The notes under the pieces are model-generated. The model ran no database searches and had not been told where the DNA came from. It was given only the letters and a program-made list of their open reading frames with translations. A program made the translations under genes and the position numbers. A stretch of 64,000 bases of DNA from JAGDMJ01 sp963809695 (GTDB lineage Bacteria; Bacteroidota; Ignavibacteria; UBA10030; UBA6906): positions 434,001 through 498,000 of the forward strand of contig CAWEKI010000009.1 in NCBI GenBank assembly GCA_963809695.1, read 5' to 3'. Positions 1 to 8,300 of this stretch are shown piece by piece (within the stretch, counting starts at the first letter, position 1; every line of letters starts with the position of its first letter).

Positions 1-37
1 GCGAGTCGATTCATTGAGTCATTGTGTGATCGGGACG

Positions 38-1222
38 TTACCGGTCCACCTCTCCCAGCACGATATCGATGCTGCCGAGAATGGCAACCACATCGGCGAT
101 CATTGCGCCGCGGGACATAGCCGGAAGGGCCGAGAGGTTCACAAAGCAAGGTCCCTTGACCTTAACGCGGAAGGGCGTCGCCGTCCCGTCCGAGACGATG
201 TAGTATCCTAGTTCGCCTTTGGGAGTCTCTGTCCGGACGTACACTTCGCCGGGGTTGGGGCGAATCCTCTTCGGGATGGCAGCTTGCACATCGCCGGCAG
301 GCATCTTATCCAACGCCTGTTCAATGATGTTGACGCTCTGCTCCATCTCATGGACTCGCACCATGTATCGGTCCCAGCAATCCCCGACTGTCCCTTTCAG
401 CCCTTTCCCCACCGGGATGTCGAAGTCCAGCTTGTCATACACCGAGTACGGGTCGTTTTTCCGAAGGTCCCACTTCACCCCCGAGCCCCGGAGGGTAGGC
501 CCGCTTACGCCATAGTTCATCGCCACATCCCCCGGGAGGACACCGACATTCGCCGTGCGCTCGATAAAGATCTTGTTGTACGAGAGGAGGTCGTTCAGCT
601 CTTTGATATTCGGGCGGAAGTACTTGCAGAACGCCTTCACTTTCTCGCTGAAATCCGCCGGCACATCGTGGGACAGCCCCCCCACCCATATGTAATTGTA
701 GAGGAGCCGGGCACCGCACGTACGTTCGAAAATATCGAGGACATGCTCGCGATCACGCATACAATAGAGGAATGGCGTGAAAGCGCCGATGTCCATGCCG
801 TAGGTCCCGATGGCGATCAGGTGGCTGACGATCCGTGAAAACTCTGCCATGATGACGCGGATGTATTCGACCCGCTCGGGCACCTTGATGTTCAACAGCT
901 TTTCGACGGCGACGGCGTACCCGAACTCGTTGCTCATTGCGGCCACGTAATCCATGCGGTCGGCGTACGGGATCACCTGCTGGTAGTTGCTCATGTGTTC
1001 GCAATGCTTCTCGAAGCAACGATGCAGGTACCCGATGTGCGGAATGACGTCCACAACCACTTCCCCGTTCACGATCAGCTCGAGCCGGAGCACGCCGTGG
1101 GTCGAAGGGTGCTGCGGACCCATGTTGATGACCATCTCCTCCGACCGAAGCGCGCGGCTGAAGCCGGCAACCGTGTCGGGGCGGGTTCCGGAGAATTCAA
1201 CTTTTTGCAGGGTTTCTTCCAT
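38..1222 (-). CDS. nuoD: NADH-quinone oxidoreductase subunit D (complex I 49 kDa subunit)
   Basis: 394 aa, the usual length for a stand-alone NuoD (not a NuoCD fusion). The N-terminal part carries the family signature [15 protein letters not shown] around residue 35, followed by [11 protein letters not shown] and the RxDY region, and it ends in the conserved [10 protein letters not shown] tail. NuoD sits in the peripheral arm of complex I and with NuoB forms the quinone-reduction site. Its ATG overlaps the nuoC stop by one base (TAATG), so translation is probably coupled. It is the fourth gene of nuoABCD; the operon presumably continues beyond the left edge. Confidence 0.97.
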   Translation of the reverse strand: MEETLQKVEFSGTRPDTVAGFSRALRSEEMVINMGPQHPSTHGVLRLELIVNGEVVVDVIPHIGYLHRCFEKHCEHMSNYQQVIPYADRMDYVAAMSNEFGYAVAVEKLLNIKVPERVEYIRVIMAEFSRIVSHLIAIGTYGMDIGAFTPFLYCMRDREHVLDIFERTCGARLLYNYIWVGGLSHDVPADFSEKVKAFCKYFRPNIKELNDLLSYNKIFIERTANVGVLPGDVAMNYGVSGPTLRGSGVKWDLRKNDPYSVYDKLDFDIPVGKGLKGTVGDCWDRYMVRVHEMEQSVNIIEQALDKMPAGDVQAAIPKRIRPNPGEVYVRTETPKGELGYYIVSDGTATPFRVKVKGPCFVNLSALPAMSRGAMIADVVAILGSIDIVLGEVDR

Positions 1223-1701
1223 TAGTAAGGCACCTTCATCCCGTTGTAAAACTCCGGCACCTGATAGTCCTTTCTCATCGGGTGCCCCTCCCAGTCATCC
1301 GGCAAGAGAATGCGCCGCATGTCCGGGTGACCGTCGAACACAATTCCATACAGGTCGAACGCTTCACGCTCATGCCAGTTGGCTGTCTTCCAAACAGACT
1401 CAACAGATTGACAGTGCAGGTTCTCGGCCGTCACGTCCACCTTCAGGACGAACTTCTGGTTCAGCCGGGTCGAGTTCAGGTGGTAGACCACGCCCAGCTT
1501 TCCCCCGGTGTAGTCCATTCCGCTCAGGCACATCAGCAGGTCGAACTGTAACCGTTCATGATCCCGAAGGAACAGGGCCACGTCCTTGATCTTGTCCGGA
1601 GCGACTTTCACGAAAGGATCAATCACTCCTTCCAGCTTGGCATCCAGAATGGTATTGCCGAAGCGGGACTTCAGCAGTTCATGAATTTCTTGTGCTGTCA
1701 T
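1222..1701 (-). CDS. nuoC: NADH-quinone oxidoreductase subunit C (30 kDa subunit)
   Basis: 159 aa, matching the single-domain NuoC family. The diagnostic C-terminal region is present: [19 protein letters not shown] followed by [13 protein letters not shown] and RKDYQVP. NuoC belongs to the peripheral arm of complex I, packed against NuoD and NuoB. The start ATG lies 7 nt after the nuoB stop. No Shine-Dalgarno sequence is visible just upstream, so translation may depend on coupling to nuoB. Confidence 0.96.
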   Translation of the reverse strand: MTAQEIHELLKSRFGNTILDAKLEGVIDPFVKVAPDKIKDVALFLRDHERLQFDLLMCLSGMDYTGGKLGVVYHLNSTRLNQKFVLKVDVTAENLHCQSVESVWKTANWHEREAFDLYGIVFDGHPDMRRILLPDDWEGHPMRKDYQVPEFYNGMKVPY

Positions 1702-1708
1702 GGAGGTA

Positions 1709-2203
1709 TCAGGCTGTCTTCTTCTGTATGAGGCTTCCGGCCCGGATCTTTTCCTGGAGCTTCATCAGTCCTTCCATCAGGGCTTCAGGCCGGGGAGGGC
1801 ATCCGGGCACGTACACGTCAACGGGGATGATTCTATCCACACCTTTCAGAACATGGTATCCGTGCTCCCAGTATGGCCCGCCGCAGTTTGAGCAGCTTCC
1901 CATCGAAATGACATAGCGCGGTTCGGACATCTGGTCGTAGAGCGTCTTGATACGGGATGCCATCTTGAGCGATACGGTCCCGGCTACGATCATGACATCG
2001 GATTGCCGTGGGGAGCCTCGGAAGAATGTCCCGAAACGGTCAAAATCATAGTGGGAAGCACCGGTGGCCATCATCTCGATGGCGCAGCAGGCAAGGCCAA
2101 ACTGCATTCCCCAGAGGGACGACAAGCGTGCCCAGCTGAGCAGGTTGTCCATCGAAGTGATGAAAACGTTGCTGTTATCGAATCGTTGGTCCAGGAGTCC
2201 CAT
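1709..2203 (-). CDS. nuoB: NADH-quinone oxidoreductase subunit B (20 kDa subunit, cluster N2)
   Basis: 164 aa. The four expected ligands of the [4Fe-4S] cluster N2 are visible: the tandem Cys39-Cys40 in [10 protein letters not shown], Cys104 in GSCSNCGG and Cys135 in [10 protein letters not shown]2 is the terminal Fe-S centre that reduces quinone. The frame stays open for 37 codons upstream, but these overlap nuoA and are not NuoB-like. The ATG chosen here overlaps the nuoA stop by one base (TAATG) and gives the family N-terminus. Confidence 0.97.
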   Translation of the reverse strand: MGLLDQRFDNSNVFITSMDNLLSWARLSSLWGMQFGLACCAIEMMATGASHYDFDRFGTFFRGSPRQSDVMIVAGTVSLKMASRIKTLYDQMSEPRYVISMGSCSNCGGPYWEHGYHVLKGVDRIIPVDVYVPGCPPRPEALMEGLMKLQEKIRAGSLIQKKTA

Positions 2204-2640
2204 TATGCCTCGACTTCGTCTTGTTTCACTTCCGGCTCTCGAACGCCAATTCCATGCTCGTACATCGGGATCTTGGGCGCAGGCTTGTCCCAATCCAGGT
2301 CCCCTTTTCGCCACACATATGCATATCCCACGAACAGGATTGCCAGGAACACCAGCATTTCGACGAACGCGAACCAGCCGAGATTCCTGTAAACCGTCGC
2401 CCAGGGAAACAGGAAGACCACTTCGACATCGAAAATGAGGAAAATGAGGGCTATCACGTAAAAGCGGATGTTGAAGCGGACTCGAGTGTCACCGAAGGGA
2501 ATCTCGCCGCACTCGTAGGTGGCCAACTTGCTGGGATACGGGCGATTCGGGCGCAAGAGCCAGGCCACCAGCAACCCTATGGCCACGAATAGCACCCCGA
2601 CTATCAGAAAGATCAAAACCCGACCGAATTCGGTTAACAT
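2203..2640 (-). CDS. nuoA: NADH-quinone oxidoreductase subunit A
   Basis: 145 aa membrane subunit of complex I with three hydrophobic segments (about residues 8-30, 60-82 and 88-108). The NuoA hallmarks [21 protein letters not shown] and the acidic [13 protein letters not shown] stretch are present. These form part of the loop next to the quinone site. The hydrophilic tail after residue 115 is longer than in many NuoA proteins. A GGAG motif about 9 nt upstream supports the start. It is the first gene of the operon behind a strong promoter. Confidence 0.96.
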   Translation of the reverse strand: MLTEFGRVLIFLIVGVLFVAIGLLVAWLLRPNRPYPSKLATYECGEIPFGDTRVRFNIRFYVIALIFLIFDVEVVFLFPWATVYRNLGWFAFVEMLVFLAILFVGYAYVWRKGDLDWDKPAPKIPMYEHGIGVREPEVKQDEVEA

Positions 2641-2706
2641 TGAAATGAATCTCCGGAATCAAAGAGGGAAGGCAATTCGGAAAGAGACCTTTTACAATCG
2701 ATCACC

Positions 2707-2735
2707 AATATAAAAATATCGTGCTGCAATGTCAA
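2707..2735 (-). promoter_or_regulatory. sigma-70 promoter of the nuo operon
   Basis: Reading the minus strand, TTGACA (2730-2735) and TATATT (2707-2712) are separated by exactly 17 bp, close to the housekeeping consensus. Transcription would start near 2700, giving a leader of about 60 nt before nuoA. Confidence 0.75.
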
Positions 2736-2850
2736 ATTACATTGGTTTGTCACGTTTCCGGATCTTCACGCAACCAACGTGCCAAAGAGGAATGCTTCTA
2801 AATGGGCAGAAACGATATGAATGTGGAACACGTCGTTGCATGAACGGGGG

Positions 2851-2870
2851 AAAATTCGCATAAATGCGAA
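2851..2870 (-). terminator. intrinsic terminator after the ABC exporter operon
   Basis: On the minus strand a perfect 6-7 bp stem (TTCGCA / TGCGAA with a TAAA-type loop, 2855-2870) is followed at once by TTTT and begins about 15 nt after the permease stop. It separates this operon from nuo. Confidence 0.6.
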
Positions 2871-2884
2871 AAGCAGGGGCCAGT

Positions 2885-3952
2885 TCATTCCCAGCGGAAC
2901 AGCGTCACTGCAAGGATGCAAGCCAGAATGCTCCAGACCGCGAGCCCAAGTAATTGTGGAGCGACGTCGACAAGAGAGGCGCCGTCAATAGCGACCGAGC
3001 GCATGGCATCGGCAAGATGAGTAAGAGGGAGGAAATCAGTAACCCGGTGCAGAAATCCGGGAAGGCTCGATCGGCTGAAGAAGATACCGGAAAGGAATAA
3101 CAACGGCAGAGTGATGATATTGGCAAGCGGAGCGACCTGATCTTCGCTCTTTGATATACCGGCAAGCGCAAATCCCATGGAGAGGAACACGATCGCGCCG
3201 AGCGCGCCGATCAAGAACATGGAAAAGAGATTTCCGGCGAAGTGGAAATGCAGGAAGAGCATCCCCACCACCACCATCAAGACAATCTGCAGCATCAACA
3301 CGGCGACGCGCGTTACCACCTGCGCGATGATGAAATCAGCAGGGGTGATCGGGGTCACCGAAAGTCGCCGAAGAATGCCGCGTTTCTTCAAAGAGACAAA
3401 TCCAAACGCGACCCCGAAGATCCCCATCTGCATGATCGACATCGAAAGGATGCCGGGGAGGAGGAAATCAAGGTAGGTCAGATTCCTGCTCTTGACGGGG
3501 TGGGGACGGACGATGATTCGCCCCGCCAGAGGGCTCCGTTCGAAGAGCCGTTCATCCAGGAAGCGCTGAAGGACGAGCAGGCCGATTTGCGTCTGTTGCA
3601 CCCGCTCTTCATTCGTGTACGCGACAATACTGCCGGAATCACCAGACGTGATCGACGGGGAGATCACAAGAACGAGGTCCCGCTCTCCTTTCTGCAGTTC
3701 CCCGAGCTCCAACTCCTTCGAGCCCTCGTCGGTCTTGAAGGTCTCCACCTGTCTCAGCGCGCGAAGCAGATCAGCGCTGGTGCCGCCGGACTCATCCACG
3801 ATGCCGAGACGAATGGAGCCCAGGGTATCGAACCGAACAAACGCAAAGATGGACACGATGAAGAGCGGGAGAATGAAGGACCAGAGGATCGCCTCTCGCT
3901 GGCGGAAGTACATCTTGAATGAGGCAACAGTCAGTTTCCACGTGATACGCAT
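2885..3952 (-). CDS. ABC-2 type transporter permease
   Basis: 355 aa. It has the architecture of ABC-2 exporter permeases: one N-terminal membrane segment (about residues 20-42), a large extracytoplasmic domain of roughly 130 residues, then five or six hydrophobic segments from about residue 165 to the C-terminus. The motif LLPGILSMSIMQMGIFGVAFGF resembles the ABC2_membrane_3 group. It follows its ATPase directly (adjacent coordinates), so the two form one exporter. The substrate cannot be told from sequence; relatives export drugs, polysaccharides or peptides. Confidence 0.88.
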   Translation of the reverse strand: MRITWKLTVASFKMYFRQREAILWSFILPLFIVSIFAFVRFDTLGSIRLGIVDESGGTSADLLRALRQVETFKTDEGSKELELGELQKGERDLVLVISPSITSGDSGSIVAYTNEERVQQTQIGLLVLQRFLDERLFERSPLAGRIIVRPHPVKSRNLTYLDFLLPGILSMSIMQMGIFGVAFGFVSLKKRGILRRLSVTPITPADFIIAQVVTRVAVLMLQIVLMVVVGMLFLHFHFAGNLFSMFLIGALGAIVFLSMGFALAGISKSEDQVAPLANIITLPLLFLSGIFFSRSSLPGFLHRVTDFLPLTHLADAMRSVAIDGASLVDVAPQLLGLAVWSILACILAVTLFRWE

Positions 3953-4729
3953 TCATTCCTCCCTCAGCAGGTGGCCGGTCAGGTTCAGGAAGACATCCTC
4001 CAGGCTGGCCAGATGCTGGACCCGTTCCCTTTTGAAGCCCCCCGAGAGCAAATGCTGTACGAGGACCCGGGGCGGGTCGAGCGCAATGATCTTGCCCCCG
4101 TCCATGATCGCGACCCGGTCGCACAGTTCTTCAGCTTCGTCCATGTAGTGCGTGGTGAGGACGATGGTCTTTCCTTCCGACCGGATTTTTTTCACCACGC
4201 CCCAGAGATGCCGCCGCGCTTGTGGATCCAGGCCGGTCGTGGGTTCATCCAGGAACAGGACGAGGGGATCATTGACCAGCGCCGCCGCGATCGAAAACCG
4301 TTGCTTTTGCCCGCCGGAGAGTTCCCCGACGCGGGACGTTGCCTTGTCCTGCAGCTCCACCTCCTCCAACAACCGGCCGGCATCCACCCTTCTGCCGTAC
4401 AACTCTCCGAACAGCGTAAGGAGCTCCGTGAGATCCAGCTTGTCAAAGAACGACGATGACTGAAGCTGCACACCGATCCGGCGCTTCACCTCCTGGGGAT
4501 TCCGGCGGACATCCACGCCATCCAGGAAGATCTCTCCCGTCTCAAACAGGCGGAGGGTCTCGATGCATTCCAGCGTCGTGGTCTTCCCCGCGCCGTTCGG
4601 ACCGAGGATGCCGAAGATCTCCTGCCGCTCGACGCTAAAGCTTACGCCGTTCACTGCCACAAGTTCACCGTATTTTTTTACCAGGTCACGCACGATCAGG
4701 ACAGGAGACGGCATGAGTCTTTGCCTCAT
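3953..4729 (-). CDS. ABC transporter ATP-binding protein
   Basis: 258 aa, a complete nucleotide-binding subunit. Walker A is GPNGAGKTT (about 43-51), the Q-loop is at QLQSSSFF, the signature is LSGGQKQR (about 137-144), Walker B is LVLFLDEPTTGLD (about 156-168), and the H-loop is TTHYMDEAEELCDR. The DrrA/CcmA-like layout fits exporters of the ABC-2 class, and the next gene is the partner permease. The ATG overlaps the stop of the upstream peptidase gene by one base (TAATG) and is preceded by AAGGAAG. A second ATG five codons in is possible. Confidence 0.93.
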   Translation of the reverse strand: MRQRLMPSPVLIVRDLVKKYGELVAVNGVSFSVERQEIFGILGPNGAGKTTTLECIETLRLFETGEIFLDGVDVRRNPQEVKRRIGVQLQSSSFFDKLDLTELLTLFGELYGRRVDAGRLLEEVELQDKATSRVGELSGGQKQRFSIAAALVNDPLVLFLDEPTTGLDPQARRHLWGVVKKIRSEGKTIVLTTHYMDEAEELCDRVAIMDGGKIIALDPPRVLVQHLLSGGFKRERVQHLASLEDVFLNLTGHLLREE

Positions 4730-7017
4730 TAAAGTGTGTCTTCCTTGCTCACCACCATTCTCCTGGTGAACAATGTGAGCGGGCGTTGCAGTTGCACGGG
4801 ATAGGCTAACGTATCGTAGACGATTTCCACCCGCTCCGTGACCTTCTGCCCCGGTTTCAACTTGAACGTGACCGGTATGACGAGAGGCATTGGGGGGAAC
4901 GAATACCAGTAGTATGACCTGAAGCGGTCGGACTCTTCACGCCCGCGACGGTTGCCCCTATGAGCCCACTCCGACGTGGCTTCAAAGGCATCGCGGCTCC
5001 GGTACGTCACGGCAACCGTGAACGGTGGAACAGGAGAGCTGATTTCGAGTCTGCGGGTGACCGAGCGCAGAGTATCTCCTGCCGCGGTTTCAGATGTTGC
5101 CGGGACAATCACCGGCCAGATTCCCGACGGTGGAATGACGGGGTGAAGCGTGAAGCTGTTCACCCGCCCCTGGATCGTTGAGTCTTTCCCGTCATGGGTC
5201 AACAAGAGCCCGGAAAGAAACTCGCCGCTGGAGACTTCCATCGCGGCCGTATCCGATCCCACGGTGATCGTTTCCTGCACGCGCACCGTCGGCTGCCAGA
5301 ATCTGTCATAGACGTCACGCCCGGCCAGAAAGATCGCAAGGAGCACAAAGACCGCCACGGCCACTGCCAGGCCGCGCCACGTCCGGAACCGTTTCAGCCC
5401 GAACATGTCCGGGGAGGCTCCATGATGCAGCGCCACAGCGACATAAGCGAACGGGAGCGAGATCAAGGTAAACAAGACTGCATAAGAGAGATGATAAAGG
5501 AGACCTTTCCAGAAGGCATCAAAGAGAACCCCCAGGAGTAAATGTTGAATCAGGCCGAGGTACTCGTTGAAGACGAGCCTCCAGATCATCACCACAGCCG
5601 CAGCGAACAAGAGCAGTCTCAGCCAGCTGTCTTTCACGAGTCCCATGAGCGCTACGAGGAGGAGCGCGGCGGCGGGATAGAGCGCAAGCTCAACACTTGC
5701 TGACAGGAGCGCCAGCGTGGCCAGGAGAAGCAGGACGATCCCTCGCATCAGGTACGGGGCTGGATCTTCCGCTATGGTTAGCCGGGTCAGGATTCGTAAT
5801 CCCAGCCAGAATCCCATCAGCCCGGAAACCATTCCCAGCACCACGAATCCGGGGTAGTTGTTCACCCAGGCAAATCGTACTCCGTTCAACATCGTAACGA
5901 CGATGGTCGACGACCACACACACACCTGTATAATGAACAGAACCAGAAGCACTTTCAGTCCCGACCAACGGACTTTCAAAGCACGATCGACCCTTTCCCT
6001 CTTCACCCAGAGGCGGACAAGAACGAAGAGCGCAACAAGGAGAACGACCAGCTCAAACCCGAGCAGGAGCCCGTGAGAGAAGAAATGCGGGACCGCACCC
6101 AGCTGCACCAGCCAGTATTTCTCCGTGGTGCGGGAAGGAATACCTGCATCAAACCGATCCGCGAGCGCAATCACCAGGTCGCCCGATCGCTTCAGGCCAC
6201 TGGGAGTGAATGTGTCGAGATTGTCGAGAGGGGTGTGAATCGGGTAGTTGACATCCGAGGTGAAGTCAAGCGCTGGGATCCCTTTCTGGATGAATGGCAT
6301 ATGATCAGAGCCTGTCGCTCCTTTCCCGACAGAATTCAGCGTCATGCTCTGCGTCTGATAATAGAGATCATCATAGTGAAGTTGATTGTAGAAGATGTCA
6401 AACCCGGCCTCCACCAGCCAGCGTGGAGCGCTCACCTCATTTCCTCCTTCCGGATCAATCTCCAGCAGTCCCGAGCCATCGGCCATGTCGATCTGCAGCA
6501 TCAGGTCTACACTGTCGATCATGGGAAAGTGATCCACGAAATATTCCGATCCACGCAGCCCCATTTCTTCCCCTCCCCAGCAGCAGAACACGAGGGTCGA
6601 ATTATGCTCGCGCTTTGCCATGACCCTGGCGATTTCCATAACACTTGCAGCCCCTGAGCCATCATCGTTAGCTCCCGGGACGTCCGGACCCGAGGAGTCA
6701 ATGTGGCCGCCGATCAGGATGATTCTCCCGGTCTTTCCTTTCAAAACGCCAACGGCAATCCCGCTTCGGGTGTTCACCCCTTCCGCCACAGTGAACGGCA
6801 TGATGTAGCTTTCCCGGCAGCCGTACTCCTTGAATTTGGAGGCCGCAAAAGCCAGGGCGCGCTGTTCGGCGGGAGACCCCATGGGGCGGGGGCCGATGTC
6901 ACCCGCCAGGGTTGTAAGAAGCGACCTGGCGTTCTCCAGGGAGAACTCCGCATTCTGCGCCATCGCAGTCTCCGACACGATAAGGAGCAAGATTGAAAAC
7001 AGGATGCGTTGAGTCAT
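4729..7017 (-). CDS. M28-family zinc aminopeptidase with C-terminal membrane domain
   Basis: 762 aa. A signal peptide (residues 1-20, ending AMA-Q) precedes an M28 catalytic domain with the di-zinc ligand pattern: His105 in GGHIDSS, Asp118 in GANDDGSG, Glu150-Glu151 in WGGEEMG, Asp in LQIDMADG, and His239 in GSDHMPF. After about residue 300 there are eight or nine hydrophobic segments, then a soluble C-terminal domain of about 180 residues. The peptidase domain is therefore predicted to be periplasmic and membrane-tethered, as in ER Fxna-like M28 proteins. It is cotranscribed with the ABC exporter, which may suggest processing of an exported peptide, but this is unproven. Confidence 0.88.
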   Translation of the reverse strand: MTQRILFSILLLIVSETAMAQNAEFSLENARSLLTTLAGDIGPRPMGSPAEQRALAFAASKFKEYGCRESYIMPFTVAEGVNTRSGIAVGVLKGKTGRIILIGGHIDSSGPDVPGANDDGSGAASVMEIARVMAKREHNSTLVFCCWGGEEMGLRGSEYFVDHFPMIDSVDLMLQIDMADGSGLLEIDPEGGNEVSAPRWLVEAGFDIFYNQLHYDDLYYQTQSMTLNSVGKGATGSDHMPFIQKGIPALDFTSDVNYPIHTPLDNLDTFTPSGLKRSGDLVIALADRFDAGIPSRTTEKYWLVQLGAVPHFFSHGLLLGFELVVLLVALFVLVRLWVKRERVDRALKVRWSGLKVLLVLFIIQVCVWSSTIVVTMLNGVRFAWVNNYPGFVVLGMVSGLMGFWLGLRILTRLTIAEDPAPYLMRGIVLLLLATLALLSASVELALYPAAALLLVALMGLVKDSWLRLLLFAAAVVMIWRLVFNEYLGLIQHLLLGVLFDAFWKGLLYHLSYAVLFTLISLPFAYVAVALHHGASPDMFGLKRFRTWRGLAVAVAVFVLLAIFLAGRDVYDRFWQPTVRVQETITVGSDTAAMEVSSGEFLSGLLLTHDGKDSTIQGRVNSFTLHPVIPPSGIWPVIVPATSETAAGDTLRSVTRRLEISSPVPPFTVAVTYRSRDAFEATSEWAHRGNRRGREESDRFRSYYWYSFPPMPLVIPVTFKLKPGQKVTERVEIVYDTLAYPVQLQRPLTLFTRRMVVSKEDTL

Positions 7018-7059
7018 GGGAGGTCTTTCACATTGACATTTGCGTAAGGAGGTATGCGC

Positions 7060-7602
7060 TCAGGATTTCCACGAGACTTCATGAACGCCGGACCTGGCGT
7101 TGACATGCCTGGCAAGGATGAACAGAAGGTCGGAAAGGCGATTCAGATATGCAATCGTTTCTTCGGCGACCGGCTCGGCATGGGAGAGGCGGACGACAGC
7201 ACGCTCTGCACGCCTGCAAACCGTTCGGGCGAAGTGGATCCGGGCAGCAACTGGAGTCCCACCGGGAAGGATAAAGTTGTGGAGCGGTGGAAGATCGACA
7301 CCCAGGGAATCGATGAGTTCCTCCAGATGTGCCGTATCCTTCCGATGGACACGGGGAATCGCGGGGGTTCTGCTTGGATCAGGCGTGGCGAGCTCGGCTC
7401 CCAGCGTGAAGAGTTTCGCCTGGATCGGTCTGAGAACCATTTCGACATCGCCTTCGTTATTGTCTGCGAGGACGATACCGAGGACAGAATTCAACTCATC
7501 CACCGTGCCATATGCCTCGACTCGAAGGGCATCTTTTGGCACGCGCTGACCGCCGTAGAGTGCAGTGTCTCCCCTGTCGCCTGTCTTGGTATAGATTTTC
7601 AT
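7060..7602 (-). CDS. cob(I)alamin adenosyltransferase, PduO type
   Basis: 180 aa. It transfers adenosyl from ATP to cob(I)alamin to make coenzyme B12. The N-terminal ATP-binding motif KIYTKTGDRGDTALYGG, the central FILPGGTPVAARIHFARTVCRRAERA segment and the C-terminal LNRLSDLLFILAR are typical of PduO/MMAB. The start is set at the ATG that begins MKIYTKTG; the open frame upstream is not family-like. The predicted transcription start falls only about 5 nt before this ATG, so the mRNA may be almost leaderless. A 42-nt gap separates it from the M28 peptidase downstream. Confidence 0.93.
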   Translation of the reverse strand: MKIYTKTGDRGDTALYGGQRVPKDALRVEAYGTVDELNSVLGIVLADNNEGDVEMVLRPIQAKLFTLGAELATPDPSRTPAIPRVHRKDTAHLEELIDSLGVDLPPLHNFILPGGTPVAARIHFARTVCRRAERAVVRLSHAEPVAEETIAYLNRLSDLLFILARHVNARSGVHEVSWKS

Positions 7603-7613
7603 GAATGTGCCCC

Positions 7614-7642
7614 AATGTAGAGAAATCGGGCCTAACAAGCAA
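7614..7642 (-). promoter_or_regulatory. predicted promoter of the cobalamin adenosyltransferase gene
   Basis: Minus strand: TTGCTT (7637-7642), 17-bp spacer, TACATT (7614-7619). The start of transcription would be near 7607, five bases before the ATG. It is divergent from the promoter at 7659-7687. Confidence 0.5.
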
Positions 7643-7658
7643 TGAAACCGTGCCTCTT

Positions 7659-7687
7659 TTGCGTTTCCTTTGCCGATTCAATATATT
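7659..7687 (+). promoter_or_regulatory. predicted promoter of the lipoprotein gene
   Basis: TTGCGT (7659-7664), 17-bp spacer, TATATT (7682-7687). It implies a transcript start near 7694 and a 25-nt leader before the ATG at 7719. Confidence 0.5.
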
Positions 7688-7718
7688 ACACGAACACACA
7701 CGCCGGCGGAAAACCCAC

Positions 7719-8300
7719 ATGACGCGTCCACTGTACCTTGCCTTGACCCTGGGAGCCATCCTGGCCTTGCTCCCGGGATGCCTCATCGTCGAGACAAAAG
7801 AATACCACATCACGCTGATGAACGGCGCAGCGGGAGAGGCACGAATTGTCTTTAACGACATCCAATCGGAGACCGACGACACAGCCGATGTCTCAAAGTC
7901 GGACTTCGATCAATTGATCGACCTGTACCTGCACGGCAGCCAGCTCGAGCGGGACAATCCGGGATATCGCAACGTGGAGAAGCATCTCTACGAAAAAGAC
8001 GGGAAGCTCAGCGGCGAGGTGACATTCGCGTTCGACAGCCTCGCGGTGATGCGCTTGTTCCAGTATGAACATGACGGTCCGCTCATGTACTTCGTCGGAA
8101 GTCCGCTCTCCTCCGAAGTCATGGTCGAGACCAATGGAACGTACGGCCGCGACTGGATGCCGATCGTCTTCTGGCCGAAAGGGACAAAAGAGCTGTACAT
8201 CAAGACCCACGTCGTATCACAGGGCTCGTATCATCGATCCCTCCTGGCCCTGTTCAAAGCATGGGAGCAATCGCCGCAGGCAAAAGAAAAGTCTCAGTGA
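7719..8300 (+). CDS. putative lipoprotein of unknown function
   Basis: 193 aa. The chosen ATG gives a clean lipoprotein signal (MTRPLYLALTLGAILALLPGC) with a lipobox LLPGC and Cys21 as the lipidation site. The mature part is acidic at first, has no repeats or further membrane segments, and shows no family I recognise. Upstream codons in the same frame lack signal-peptide character and overlap the promoter. It converges with the efflux gene on the other strand and overlaps its end by 7 bp, so neither has room for a separate terminator. Confidence 0.75.
   Translation: MTRPLYLALTLGAILALLPGCLIVETKEYHITLMNGAAGEARIVFNDIQSETDDTADVSKSDFDQLIDLYLHGSQLERDNPGYRNVEKHLYEKDGKLSGEVTFAFDSLAVMRLFQYEHDGPLMYFVGSPLSSEVMVETNGTYGRDWMPIVFWPKGTKELYIKTHVVSQGSYHRSLLALFKAWEQSPQAKEKSQ

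Noticed and set aside
1..37. Possible start of nuoE on the minus strand at position 14
   Set aside because: Only four or five codons would be visible and there is no ribosome site, so it cannot be supported.
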